Shown here: piece by piece, positions 42,428-49,361 of the stretch | Layout of the letters: each line of letters begins with the position of its first letter | Position numbering within the stretch: the stretch's first letter is position 1 | From: JASGCL01 sp965262775 | GTDB lineage: Bacteria; Pseudomonadota; Alphaproteobacteria; JASGCL01 | DNA: 64,000 nucleotides | Direction: 5' to 3' | Assembly: GCA_965262775.1 (NCBI GenBank) | Contig: CBDHFT010000001.1 | Span: 1 to 64,000 of the forward strand | Notes under the pieces: model-generated | Database searches by the model: none | The model's input: only the letters and a program-made list of their open reading frames with translations | What the model was told of the DNA's origin: nothing | Position numbers and translations under genes: made by a program

Positions 42428-43039
42428 TTAGGGAAACAAAATATCGGTTTTGAAACCGTTCCCAGATTTTGTAAAAACCAATCGGTCGTGCAGGCGGTGT
42501 GGTTTGTCTTGCCAAAATTCTAATCGTTCCGCGCTGACGCGCCACCCCACCCAATAATCGGGGCGTGGGATTTTGCCCGTGGCTAGCCGCGCCGCAAATT
42601 TTTTTTGATAATCAGCAAAATTATTTTTTAAATCATCGGGCGTTGCCATGGGGCGCGATTGCGCCGATGCCCAGGCCCCGACCTGACTATCAATACCGCG
42701 CGAATGAAAATAATCGTCTGATTCTTGGTCGGTGACTTGCTTCACCCTGCCCTCTATCCTTATTTGACGGCGCAGCGACTTCCAATGAAATAACAACGCC
42801 GCCCGCGGGTTATCGGCCAGGGCCTTGCCTTTGTCGCTTTGCTGGTTGCTGAAAAATACAAAACCCTGTTCTGAAAAATCTTTTAATAACACCATGCGGT
42901 TGGTAATACGCCCCGCGGCATCAACCGTGCTTAATGCCATGGCATTGGGGTCGTTTGGTTCGCTGGTTTGCGCGTCCGCAAACCATTCGGTAAAAAGCGT
43001 AAAAGGATTAATATTGCGTTGGGTGATACTTAATGTCAT
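42428..43039 (-). CDS. pdxH: pyridoxamine/pyridoxine 5'-phosphate oxidase
   Basis: PdxH is the FMN-dependent last step making pyridoxal 5'-phosphate. The 203-residue protein is of normal length. It has AMALSTVDAAGRITNRMVLLK, SDKGKALADNPRAALLFHW, the FMN/substrate region QIRIEGRVKQV, SRGIDSQVGAWAS and the closing WRVSAERLEFWQDKPHRLHDR pieces. It is divergent from fabI, as in many alphaproteobacteria. Confidence 0.96.
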   Translation of the reverse strand: MTLSITQRNINPFTLFTEWFADAQTSEPNDPNAMALSTVDAAGRITNRMVLLKDFSEQGFVFFSNQQSDKGKALADNPRAALLFHWKSLRRQIRIEGRVKQVTDQESDDYFHSRGIDSQVGAWASAQSRPMATPDDLKNNFADYQKKFAARLATGKIPRPDYWVGWRVSAERLEFWQDKPHRLHDRLVFTKSGNGFKTDILFP

Positions 43040-43141
43040 AATGATTTTTTACATTAACATAAATTGATTCAAGCTGGTTATCACTATTTTTTGGTTATTT
43101 TTTTATACCAAAGCGATGGATCCATTATAACCAATGTCTGC

Positions 43142-43170
43142 TTGAAAAACAATTTTTTTACAGCTATAAC
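43142..43170 (+). promoter_or_regulatory. sigma-70 promoter for fabI
   Basis: TTGAAA (43142-43147) and TATAAC (43165-43170) are exactly 17 bp apart, about 60 bp upstream of the fabI ATG, which has an AAAAGGAAAAA ribosome region. Confidence 0.55.
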
Positions 43171-43230
43171 AAATAAATTAAAAATCAATTTTTACCAACC
43201 CAATCAACCTAATACAAAAAGGAAAAACCC

Positions 43231-44085
43231 ATGACAAGCCACACCACCAACCAACAGGCCAGCAACATGAAATTAATGGCGGGTAAAAAAGGAATCATTT
43301 TGGGGGTTGCCAATGACAAATCAATTGCCTGGGGTATAGCCGAAGAATTGCATAAGGCTGGGGCAACATTGGGTTTTACCTATCAAGGTGAAGTGTTGGA
43401 AAAACGGGTGCGCCCGCTGGCCGAATCCATCGGGTCAACATTTTTGGAACCATGCGATGTCACCAACGATTCCGATATTGATAGGTTGTTTGAAAAGGTC
43501 AAAGCAAAATTTGGCACGATAGATTTCCTGGTTCACGCCATTGCTTTTTCTGACAAAAATGAATTGACGGGGGAATATCTTGCCACGTCGCGCAAAAACT
43601 TTAGCAACAGTTTGGATATTTCTTGTTATTCTTTTACTGCCCTGGCGCAACGGGCTGACAAATTGATGCCGCATGGCGGGTCGCTGGTCACCTTGACCTA
43701 TTATGGGGCGGAACGTGTTATGCCCCATTACAATGTCATGGGCGTGGCGAAGGCCGCGTTGGAGGCTTCGGTAAAATATTTGGCGATGGATATGGGCAAA
43801 CGCAATATTCGCGTCAACGCCATTTCGGCGGGGCCAATCAAAACATTGGCGGCGGCGGGCATCGGCGATTTCCGCTTCATGTTAAAATGGAATGAAATCA
43901 ACAGCCCATTAAAACGCAATGTCACGACCGAGGATGTTGGCAAGACGGCTTTGTATTTGTTATCCGACCTGTCGGCGGGGGTAAGCGGCGAAGTATTGCA
44001 TGTTGATGCGGGTTATCACATCACGGGCATGGCGCAAGATATGGAAAAAACCGCTGATTTATTACAAGAATTTAAAAAGGGTTAG
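43231..44085 (+). CDS. fabI: enoyl-[acyl-carrier-protein] reductase, NADH-dependent
   Basis: FabI performs the last reduction in each fatty-acid elongation cycle. The 284-residue short-chain dehydrogenase-like protein has the atypical FabI nucleotide motif GVANDKSIAWGIAEEL, the catalytic Tyr and Lys in YNVMGVAKAALEASVKYLA, and RVNAISAGPIKTLAAAGI. A ten-residue polar leader precedes the conserved core. aroC follows 78 bp downstream. Confidence 0.97.
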   Translation: MTSHTTNQQASNMKLMAGKKGIILGVANDKSIAWGIAEELHKAGATLGFTYQGEVLEKRVRPLAESIGSTFLEPCDVTNDSDIDRLFEKVKAKFGTIDFLVHAIAFSDKNELTGEYLATSRKNFSNSLDISCYSFTALAQRADKLMPHGGSLVTLTYYGAERVMPHYNVMGVAKAALEASVKYLAMDMGKRNIRVNAISAGPIKTLAAAGIGDFRFMLKWNEINSPLKRNVTTEDVGKTALYLLSDLSAGVSGEVLHVDAGYHITGMAQDMEKTADLLQEFKKG

Positions 44086-44133
44086 TTTCAATAAATAAAA
44101 AAATCTGTCGGTGGTATTGGTGGCATTATGTTC

Positions 44134-44163
44134 GAATCTATAGTAAAATAAACATATAGATTC
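44134..44163. promoter_or_regulatory. perfect inverted repeat abutting the aroC start codon
   Basis: GAATCTATA (44134-44142) and TATAGATTC (44155-44163) form a perfect 9-bp inverted repeat with a 12-base spacer. The right arm ends at the base before the aroC ATG at 44164, and no ribosome-binding sequence is seen. It could be an RNA hairpin that shields the start or a DNA operator; neither is shown. Confidence 0.5.
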
Positions 44164-45255
44164 ATGACAAATTCTTTTGGTCGATTATTTCGTTTTAGCA
44201 CGTTTGGTGAAAGCCACGGCGCCATGATGGGTGCCGTGATAGACGGCTGCCCCCCCAACCTAAAAATCAATGCCGTCAATATTCAACAATGGTTGGATAG
44301 GCGTAAACCAGGCCAAAACAAATTCACCAGCCAGCGGCAGGAGGGCGACCAGGTAAAAATTGTTTCGGGAATTTTGGAAGACCAATCGGTTATCAAAACC
44401 ACGGGCACGCCCATTGGTTTGATTATAGAAAACCAAGACCAACGCAGTAAAGATTACAGCGACATTGCAAAAAAATTTCGCCCTGGGCATGGCGATTATG
44501 CCTATCAAAAAAAATATGGCATTCGTGATTACCGCGGGGGCGGGCGAGCATCGGCACGGGAAACGGCAATGCGCGTCGCGGTGGGGGCGGTGGCCGACCA
44601 AATGTTACAACAATTGTTGGGCGATGGATATAAAATCGATGCTGGCTTGATACAAATGGGTCAGCATAAAATAAATGAAAAAAATGTGGATTGGGACGCA
44701 GTATGGGATAATGAATTTTATACCCCCGACCAAAAAATAATTCCTACCTTCGCCGATTATTTGGGCGACATTCGCAAAAACGGGTCATCGGTTGGCGGCA
44801 TAATAAGGGTGGTGGCGCGCGGCGTGCCCGTGGGTTTGGGTGCGCCGATGTATGGTAAATTATCGGCCGATTTGGCATCGGCCATGATGTCTATCAACGC
44901 GGTTAAGGCGGTGGAAATTGGCGACGGTATGGCGGTGGCGGCAATGGAAGGCCCCGACAACAATGACGCGATGCAGATGAAAAATGATAAGGTTGAATTT
45001 TTATCCAACCACGCGGGCGGCATATTGGCGGGCATTAGCACGGGGCAGGATATTGTGATGCAAATCGGCATCAAACCAACCAGCAGTATTTTGGTGCCGC
45101 AACAAACCATCACCGACGACGGCGACAACACGGAAATTATAACCAAGGGTCGGCACGACCCATGCGTTGCCATTCGCGCCGTGCCCATTGTCATGAGCAT
45201 GATGGCCATCACCCTGCTGGATCATTTACTACTGCATAGGGGGCAGTGTGGCTAA
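44164..45255 (+). CDS. aroC: chorismate synthase
   Basis: AroC makes chorismate, the branch point to aromatic amino acids and folate, using reduced FMN. The 363-residue protein is complete, with SFGRLFRFSTFGESHGAMMG, the FRPGHGDYAYQKKYGIRDYR signature, GGGRASARETAMRVAVGA, and the C-terminal GRHDPCVAIRAVPIVMSMMA. All lie at the usual positions. Confidence 0.97.
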   Translation: MTNSFGRLFRFSTFGESHGAMMGAVIDGCPPNLKINAVNIQQWLDRRKPGQNKFTSQRQEGDQVKIVSGILEDQSVIKTTGTPIGLIIENQDQRSKDYSDIAKKFRPGHGDYAYQKKYGIRDYRGGGRASARETAMRVAVGAVADQMLQQLLGDGYKIDAGLIQMGQHKINEKNVDWDAVWDNEFYTPDQKIIPTFADYLGDIRKNGSSVGGIIRVVARGVPVGLGAPMYGKLSADLASAMMSINAVKAVEIGDGMAVAAMEGPDNNDAMQMKNDKVEFLSNHAGGILAGISTGQDIVMQIGIKPTSSILVPQQTITDDGDNTEIITKGRHDPCVAIRAVPIVMSMMAITLLDHLLLHRGQCG

Positions 45256-45270
45256 TCAATTAAGATAATC

Positions 45271-45435
45271 TTAACGACTTTTTGGCGGTTTGCCAGGAGT
45301 TGCTGCTGCCCTTGGCATGTGTCCAAATTTGCCCCAATCAGGATTTGTGATAGGAACTTGCTTTTCGGGCCTTGGCTGATATCCGTCATTAGCGGTGCCA
45401 GTAATAATAGCGGGACGATTATGTTTATTTGTCAT
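45271..45435 (-). CDS. 54-residue proline-rich protein linked to the DUF6338 gene
   Basis: A short frame from ATG 45435 to TAA 45271 encodes 54 residues rich in Pro, Gly, Asn and Lys, with NDGYQPRPEKQ in the middle and a basic Pro/Gly tail. It starts 13 bp after the DUF6338 gene on the same strand, so the two are likely one transcript. I know of no solved function. GYQP-type small proteins beside DUF6338 genes are my recollection rather than something the sequence proves. Conserved pairing would be the best evidence that it is real. Confidence 0.5.
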   Translation of the reverse strand: MTNKHNRPAIITGTANDGYQPRPEKQVPITNPDWGKFGHMPRAAATPGKPPKSR

Positions 45436-45448
45436 GTTTTTCAATCTA

Positions 45449-46081
45449 TTACTTTAATTCAAAGAATTCAACAACTTTTATGTCTGATAAATAAACCCCA
45501 GCAGTTTGATTTGTCTTTTTCTTAAAACTACCATTGCTACGTAATTCCCATTGCTCCGATAAGTAAAGTTCCTTTGGTCTATAACCTTCGGTAGAAAATG
45601 ATTTGCCCGTGTAAAGACCAGCGTATTTTTTTCCATCGTTAAGCGTTGCGATTATGGCACAACCGCGGCTAATTTTTGGCGAGCTTTTAAAAATTTCGTC
45701 CCAGGCATAGATTTTTTGATTGCCAAAAAATTTTTGCACTATTGATATTTCTCTTGCGGCATATAATATAAAAGATAAAATAAGGGGCAATAATATATTA
45801 TAAAAAAGCAAATAAAATGCCGTAGCAATATTAATCTCTTCAATGGGCGGAATGATATTATTTATTTTTAATAAAGAATTAATTAAAAGAGCGATAAAAC
45901 AAACAATGATGCTCCAAATAAAACAAGTCAAAATGAATTCTACATCGTTGTGATGAATTTTTCTATTTCCTGTTAAGGCACCATAAGTCTTAATCGCAAT
46001 ATACCCTGGCACGATTAGCAATGTCGCGATGTAAATAATAAGCGGATGGCTTGAAAGATATTGAAGCGTTTGAGAATCCAT
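45449..46081 (-). CDS. DUF6338 family membrane protein
   Basis: The 210-residue protein has three or four N-terminal membrane helices (IIYIATLLIVPGYIAIKTYG, FILTCFIWSIIVCFIALLI, AFYLLFYNILLPLILSFIL) and a C-terminal soluble domain with AWDEIFKSS, GCAIIATLNDGKKYAGLYTGKS and PKELYLSEQWELRSNGSF. This layout and the dG-x-x-y-G-x-Y pattern match DUF6338, whose role is unknown. The gene is AT-rich and sits between housekeeping aroC and pntA, suggesting an acquired accessory unit with the downstream 54-residue gene. Confidence 0.75.
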   Translation of the reverse strand: MDSQTLQYLSSHPLIIYIATLLIVPGYIAIKTYGALTGNRKIHHNDVEFILTCFIWSIIVCFIALLINSLLKINNIIPPIEEINIATAFYLLFYNILLPLILSFILYAAREISIVQKFFGNQKIYAWDEIFKSSPKISRGCAIIATLNDGKKYAGLYTGKSFSTEGYRPKELYLSEQWELRSNGSFKKKTNQTAGVYLSDIKVVEFFELK

Positions 46082-46347
46082 GCTTCTACTCTTATATTGC
46101 TTTTAATAAAAAAGCAAACTGTGCGTGTGATAATAAGAAACACCCTAGCTCGTAAATAATAAGCGGACAAAAAATAATAAGAAGCCTAATTCCACCTTCA
46201 TCAACAATCCCTTTCTGAGCATCCTGTTGATATTGAGCCGTATAAATCAATAAAAAGAATCATCGCCAGCAGGGATGATGAATATGCTTATTTTGATTTT
46301 ACTGAATTTGAATAGGCTAAAAACCACCCCCCCACAACATAAAATAA
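46082..46347. other. intergenic region between the DUF6338 and pntA starts
   Basis: No gene is supported here. A TTGCTTTT/AAAAGCAA pairing near 46097-46120 lies just upstream of the DUF6338 start, and a weak ATCATC/GATGAT pairing lies near 46259-46281. The left part presumably holds the promoter of the DUF6338 unit, but no convincing boxes stand out. Confidence 0.4.
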
Positions 46348-46375
46348 TTGCAAAAAAGATTTAATTTGCTAAAGT
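46348..46375 (+). promoter_or_regulatory. candidate promoter for pntAA, possibly leaderless
   Basis: TTGCAA (46348-46353) and TAAAGT (46370-46375) are 16 bp apart. The ATG at 46382 follows only six bases after the -10 box and has no ribosome site, so transcription may start at the initiation codon itself. Confidence 0.38.
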
Positions 46376-46381
46376 CGCATC

Positions 46382-47512
46382 ATGAAATTGGTCGCCCTTA
46401 ATAACACCGCCGATGGTATCGAAACCCGGGTTGCCGCCACCCCCGATACGCTTAAAATCCTGAAGGAAAAAAATAACCTGTCGGTTATGGTGGTCAAGAA
46501 CGCGGGTTTAACATCGGGCTTTGCCGACAGCGATTATAAAAAAATCGGGGCGGAAATTATCGCCGACAACAACACCGCCCTAAGCACGGGTGATATTATT
46601 GTCAGCATTGCCACCCCCACCCCCGATATGATAAAAAAAATCAAGGCGGGAGCGTGGTTGTTGGCGCCGCTAAACGCCAGGCAAGATAAAAAACTATTGG
46701 CCACCATCGCCGAACAAAAAATCACCGCCTTTGCCCTGGAAATGATTCCGCGTATTTCGCGCGCCCAAAATATGGATATTTTATCGTCGCAATCAAATTT
46801 GGCGGGTTATCGCGCCGTGTTGTTGGCGTTGGATTATTATGGCCAAGCCGTGCCGATGATGATGACCGCCGCGGGAACATTAAAACCCGCCAAGTTTTTA
46901 ATCATGGGGGTTGGCGTCGCGGGGTTGCAAGCCATCGCCACCGCCAAACGATTGGGTGGGGTTGTTATGGCAACCGACGTGCGGCCCGACACCAAAGAAC
47001 AGGTGGAAAGTTTGGGCGGACAATTTTTGGCGGTGATGGATAAGGAATTTAAGAATGCTCAAACCGCGGGTGGTTATGCCAAACCCATGTCGGCGGCTTA
47101 TCAAAAAAAACAGCAAGAACTTATTATGGAAACCTTACCCCAAATCAATATCGTTATCACCACCGCCCTTATCCCTGGGCGCGCCGCGCCACAATTGCTA
47201 ACCGCCGACATGGTAAAAAAATTACCCATGGGGGCGGTGATTGTTGACATGGCGGTCGAGGCGGGTGGCAATGTCGCGGGCAGCACCATGGATAAAACCA
47301 TTCAAACCGAATCGGGCGTGCAAATTGTGCCTGGCGCAAATTTGGCAAGCCGTTTGCCCCGTTCGGCGTCGTCGCTGTTTGCGAAAAATATTGTTAATTT
47401 CATTGGTAATTTATGGCAAGCGGAAGAAAAAAAATTGGTAGTAAAAATGGAAGATGATATTGTTAAAGGATCGCTGGTAACCCACGATAGAAAAATTCTG
47501 TTGCAACCATAA
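46382..47512 (+). CDS. pntAA: NAD(P) transhydrogenase subunit alpha part 1 (PntAA)
   Basis: This is the soluble NAD(H)-binding component (domain I) of proton-translocating transhydrogenase, which uses the proton gradient to drive NADPH formation from NADH. The 376-residue protein has ATPDTLKILKEKNNLSVMV, RISRAQNMDILSSQSNLAGYR in near-contiguous pieces, the Rossmann motif GVGVAGLQAIATAKRLGGVV, and PGRAAPQLLTADMVKKLP. The alpha subunit is split into two genes, as usual in alphaproteobacteria. Confidence 0.96.
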   Translation: MKLVALNNTADGIETRVAATPDTLKILKEKNNLSVMVVKNAGLTSGFADSDYKKIGAEIIADNNTALSTGDIIVSIATPTPDMIKKIKAGAWLLAPLNARQDKKLLATIAEQKITAFALEMIPRISRAQNMDILSSQSNLAGYRAVLLALDYYGQAVPMMMTAAGTLKPAKFLIMGVGVAGLQAIATAKRLGGVVMATDVRPDTKEQVESLGGQFLAVMDKEFKNAQTAGGYAKPMSAAYQKKQQELIMETLPQINIVITTALIPGRAAPQLLTADMVKKLPMGAVIVDMAVEAGGNVAGSTMDKTIQTESGVQIVPGANLASRLPRSASSLFAKNIVNFIGNLWQAEEKKLVVKMEDDIVKGSLVTHDRKILLQP

Positions 47513-47535
47513 TATAAAAAAAAAGGAAACCCACC

Positions 47536-47907
47536 ATGCCAACCACCTATCATTATTTATTAGCCAGCGCGGGTATCGCGGGGGGCTTCAGCCATTTTTT
47601 TGTATTGTTGATGGCTTTCGTGCTGGCCTGCTTCATTGGTTATTTTGTGGTGTGGTCGGTGACGCCCGCGCTTCATTCGCCATTGATGGGGGTGACCAAC
47701 GCCATTTCGTCGGTCATTATTGTCGGCGCTATTTTGGCATTGGTCGGCAATGACGGTGCATTTTCCGCCAACAAATTATTTGGTGCGGCGGCGGTGGTGT
47801 TGGCCGCCATTAATATTGTGGGTGGGTTTTTGGTAACCCACCGTATGCTCGCCATGTTTCAAAAAAAGAAAATCGATAATAAAAAAACCACCAAAGGAAA
47901 AAAATAA
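47536..47907 (+). CDS. pntAB: NAD(P) transhydrogenase subunit alpha part 2 (PntAB)
   Basis: The membrane part of the alpha subunit contributes helices to the proton channel. The 123-residue protein has three to four hydrophobic segments, with the family motif GYFVVWSVTPALHSPLMGVT and NAISSVIIVGAILALVGN, then FLVTHRMLAMFQKK and a lysine-rich tail. It has an AAAAGGAAA ribosome site and its stop codon directly abuts the pntB start. Confidence 0.95.
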   Translation: MPTTYHYLLASAGIAGGFSHFFVLLMAFVLACFIGYFVVWSVTPALHSPLMGVTNAISSVIIVGAILALVGNDGAFSANKLFGAAAVVLAAINIVGGFLVTHRMLAMFQKKKIDNKKTTKGKK

Positions 47908-49308
47908 ATGTCCACCACCGCCTTGGCTCCCTACGCTTATTTGTTATCTTCGGTGTTATTTATTTTAGCATTGAAGGGTTTGTCGCACCCCGACAGTTCA
48001 CGCCGCGGTAATTTATTCGGGATTATTGGCATGGTGTTGGCGATTGTCACCACCTTAAGCCTCCTACCCTTCTCTACCCTATTATGGTTTGTGCCATTGT
48101 TTTCATTGGGCGGCATCATCGGCGGCGTGCTTGCGAAGCGCATCAACATGACCGCCCTGCCCCAATTGGTGGCGGCATTTCACAGTTTGGTCGGGTTGTC
48201 GGCGGTGTTTGTTGCGGCGGCGGCATTTTATCACCCTGAAAATTTGGGCATTGAATTAAACGATGGTCATATTCCCGTGGGCAATTTGGTTGAAATGGGT
48301 GTGGGCGGTATTATTGGCGCTATTACTTTTTCGGGTTCGGTAATTGCCTTTGGCAAGTTGCAGGGTTTGTTATCGGGCAACCCTGTGAAGTTTTTTGGCC
48401 AACAATTTCTCAATCTTTTGCTTGCCCTGGCACTGGTTGCGGGCATGGTGGTTTTTTGTCAAACCTCCGACCCCATCTATTTTTGGGGCTTGATGGCCAT
48501 TGCTTTCCTGCTTGGTTTTTTACTTATCATTCCTATCGGCGGGGCCGACATGCCCGTTGTGGTGTCGATGCTCAACAGCTATTCGGGCTGGGCGGCATCG
48601 GGCATTGGTTTCACCCTTGGTAATGTTGCGCTTATCATCACGGGGGCGTTGGTGGGGTCGTCGGGTGCCATTCTGTCTTACATCATGTGCAAGGGTATGA
48701 ACCGTTCGATATTCAATGTTATCTTCGGCGGGTTAAAGGATTCGGGCGGCGGCGCAAAAAAAGCCAGCGGACCGCAAAAACCCGTGAAGCAAGGCTCGGG
48801 CGACGATGCGGCTTTCCTTATGCAAAATGCTTCATCGGTTATTATTGTTCCTGGCTATGGCATGGCGGTCAGCCAAGCCCAACATGCCCTGAAAGAAATG
48901 GCCGACATGTTAAAGAAAAAAGGCGTGATGGTGCGCTACGCCATTCACCCCGTGGCGGGCCGTATGCCCGGGCATATGAATGTTCTGCTGGCGGAGGCTT
49001 CGGTTTCCTATGACGATGTGTTAGAATTAGAAGACATCAATCGCGATTTCGCCACCACCGACGTGGCGTTTGTTATTGGCGCGAACGACGTTACCAACCC
49101 TTCCGCCAAGACCGACCCGCAAAGCCCCATTTACGGCATGCCGATATTGGATGTTGAAAAAGCAGGCACCGTGTTATTTATCAAACGCTCGATGGGGGCG
49201 GGTTACGCGGGGGTAGAAAACCCATTATTTTTTAAAGACAACACCATGATGCTGTTCGGCGATGCCAAAGCCGTTGTCGAAAAAATTATCAAAGCGTTGG
49301 AGCATTAA
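47908..49308 (+). CDS. pntB: NAD(P) transhydrogenase subunit beta
   Basis: PntB carries most of the membrane domain and the NADP(H)-binding domain III. The 466-residue protein has about nine helices (residues 5-270), including the GGADMPVVVSMLNSYSGWAA loop, and a C-terminal domain with VIIVPGYGMAVSQAQHAL, HPVAGRMPGHMNVLLAEA, GANDVTNPSAKTDPQSPIYG and KRSMGAGYAGVENPLF. It is complete. Its ATG follows the pntAB stop without a gap. Confidence 0.97.
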   Translation: MSTTALAPYAYLLSSVLFILALKGLSHPDSSRRGNLFGIIGMVLAIVTTLSLLPFSTLLWFVPLFSLGGIIGGVLAKRINMTALPQLVAAFHSLVGLSAVFVAAAAFYHPENLGIELNDGHIPVGNLVEMGVGGIIGAITFSGSVIAFGKLQGLLSGNPVKFFGQQFLNLLLALALVAGMVVFCQTSDPIYFWGLMAIAFLLGFLLIIPIGGADMPVVVSMLNSYSGWAASGIGFTLGNVALIITGALVGSSGAILSYIMCKGMNRSIFNVIFGGLKDSGGGAKKASGPQKPVKQGSGDDAAFLMQNASSVIIVPGYGMAVSQAQHALKEMADMLKKKGVMVRYAIHPVAGRMPGHMNVLLAEASVSYDDVLELEDINRDFATTDVAFVIGANDVTNPSAKTDPQSPIYGMPILDVEKAGTVLFIKRSMGAGYAGVENPLFFKDNTMMLFGDAKAVVEKIIKALEH

Positions 49309-49317
49309 ACCCATCTA

Positions 49318-49339
49318 GCTTTGGTGATAACGCCAAAGC
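49318..49339. terminator. hairpin between convergent pntB and clpB
   Basis: GCTTTGG (49318-49324) pairs perfectly with CCAAAGC (49333-49339) over an 8-base loop, 10 bp after the pntB stop. No T-tract follows on either strand, so it may be an mRNA 3'-end stabiliser or a factor-dependent end rather than a strict intrinsic terminator. Confidence 0.4.
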
Positions 49340-49361
49340 CGCAGGCGTAAAAAAATGGCTA

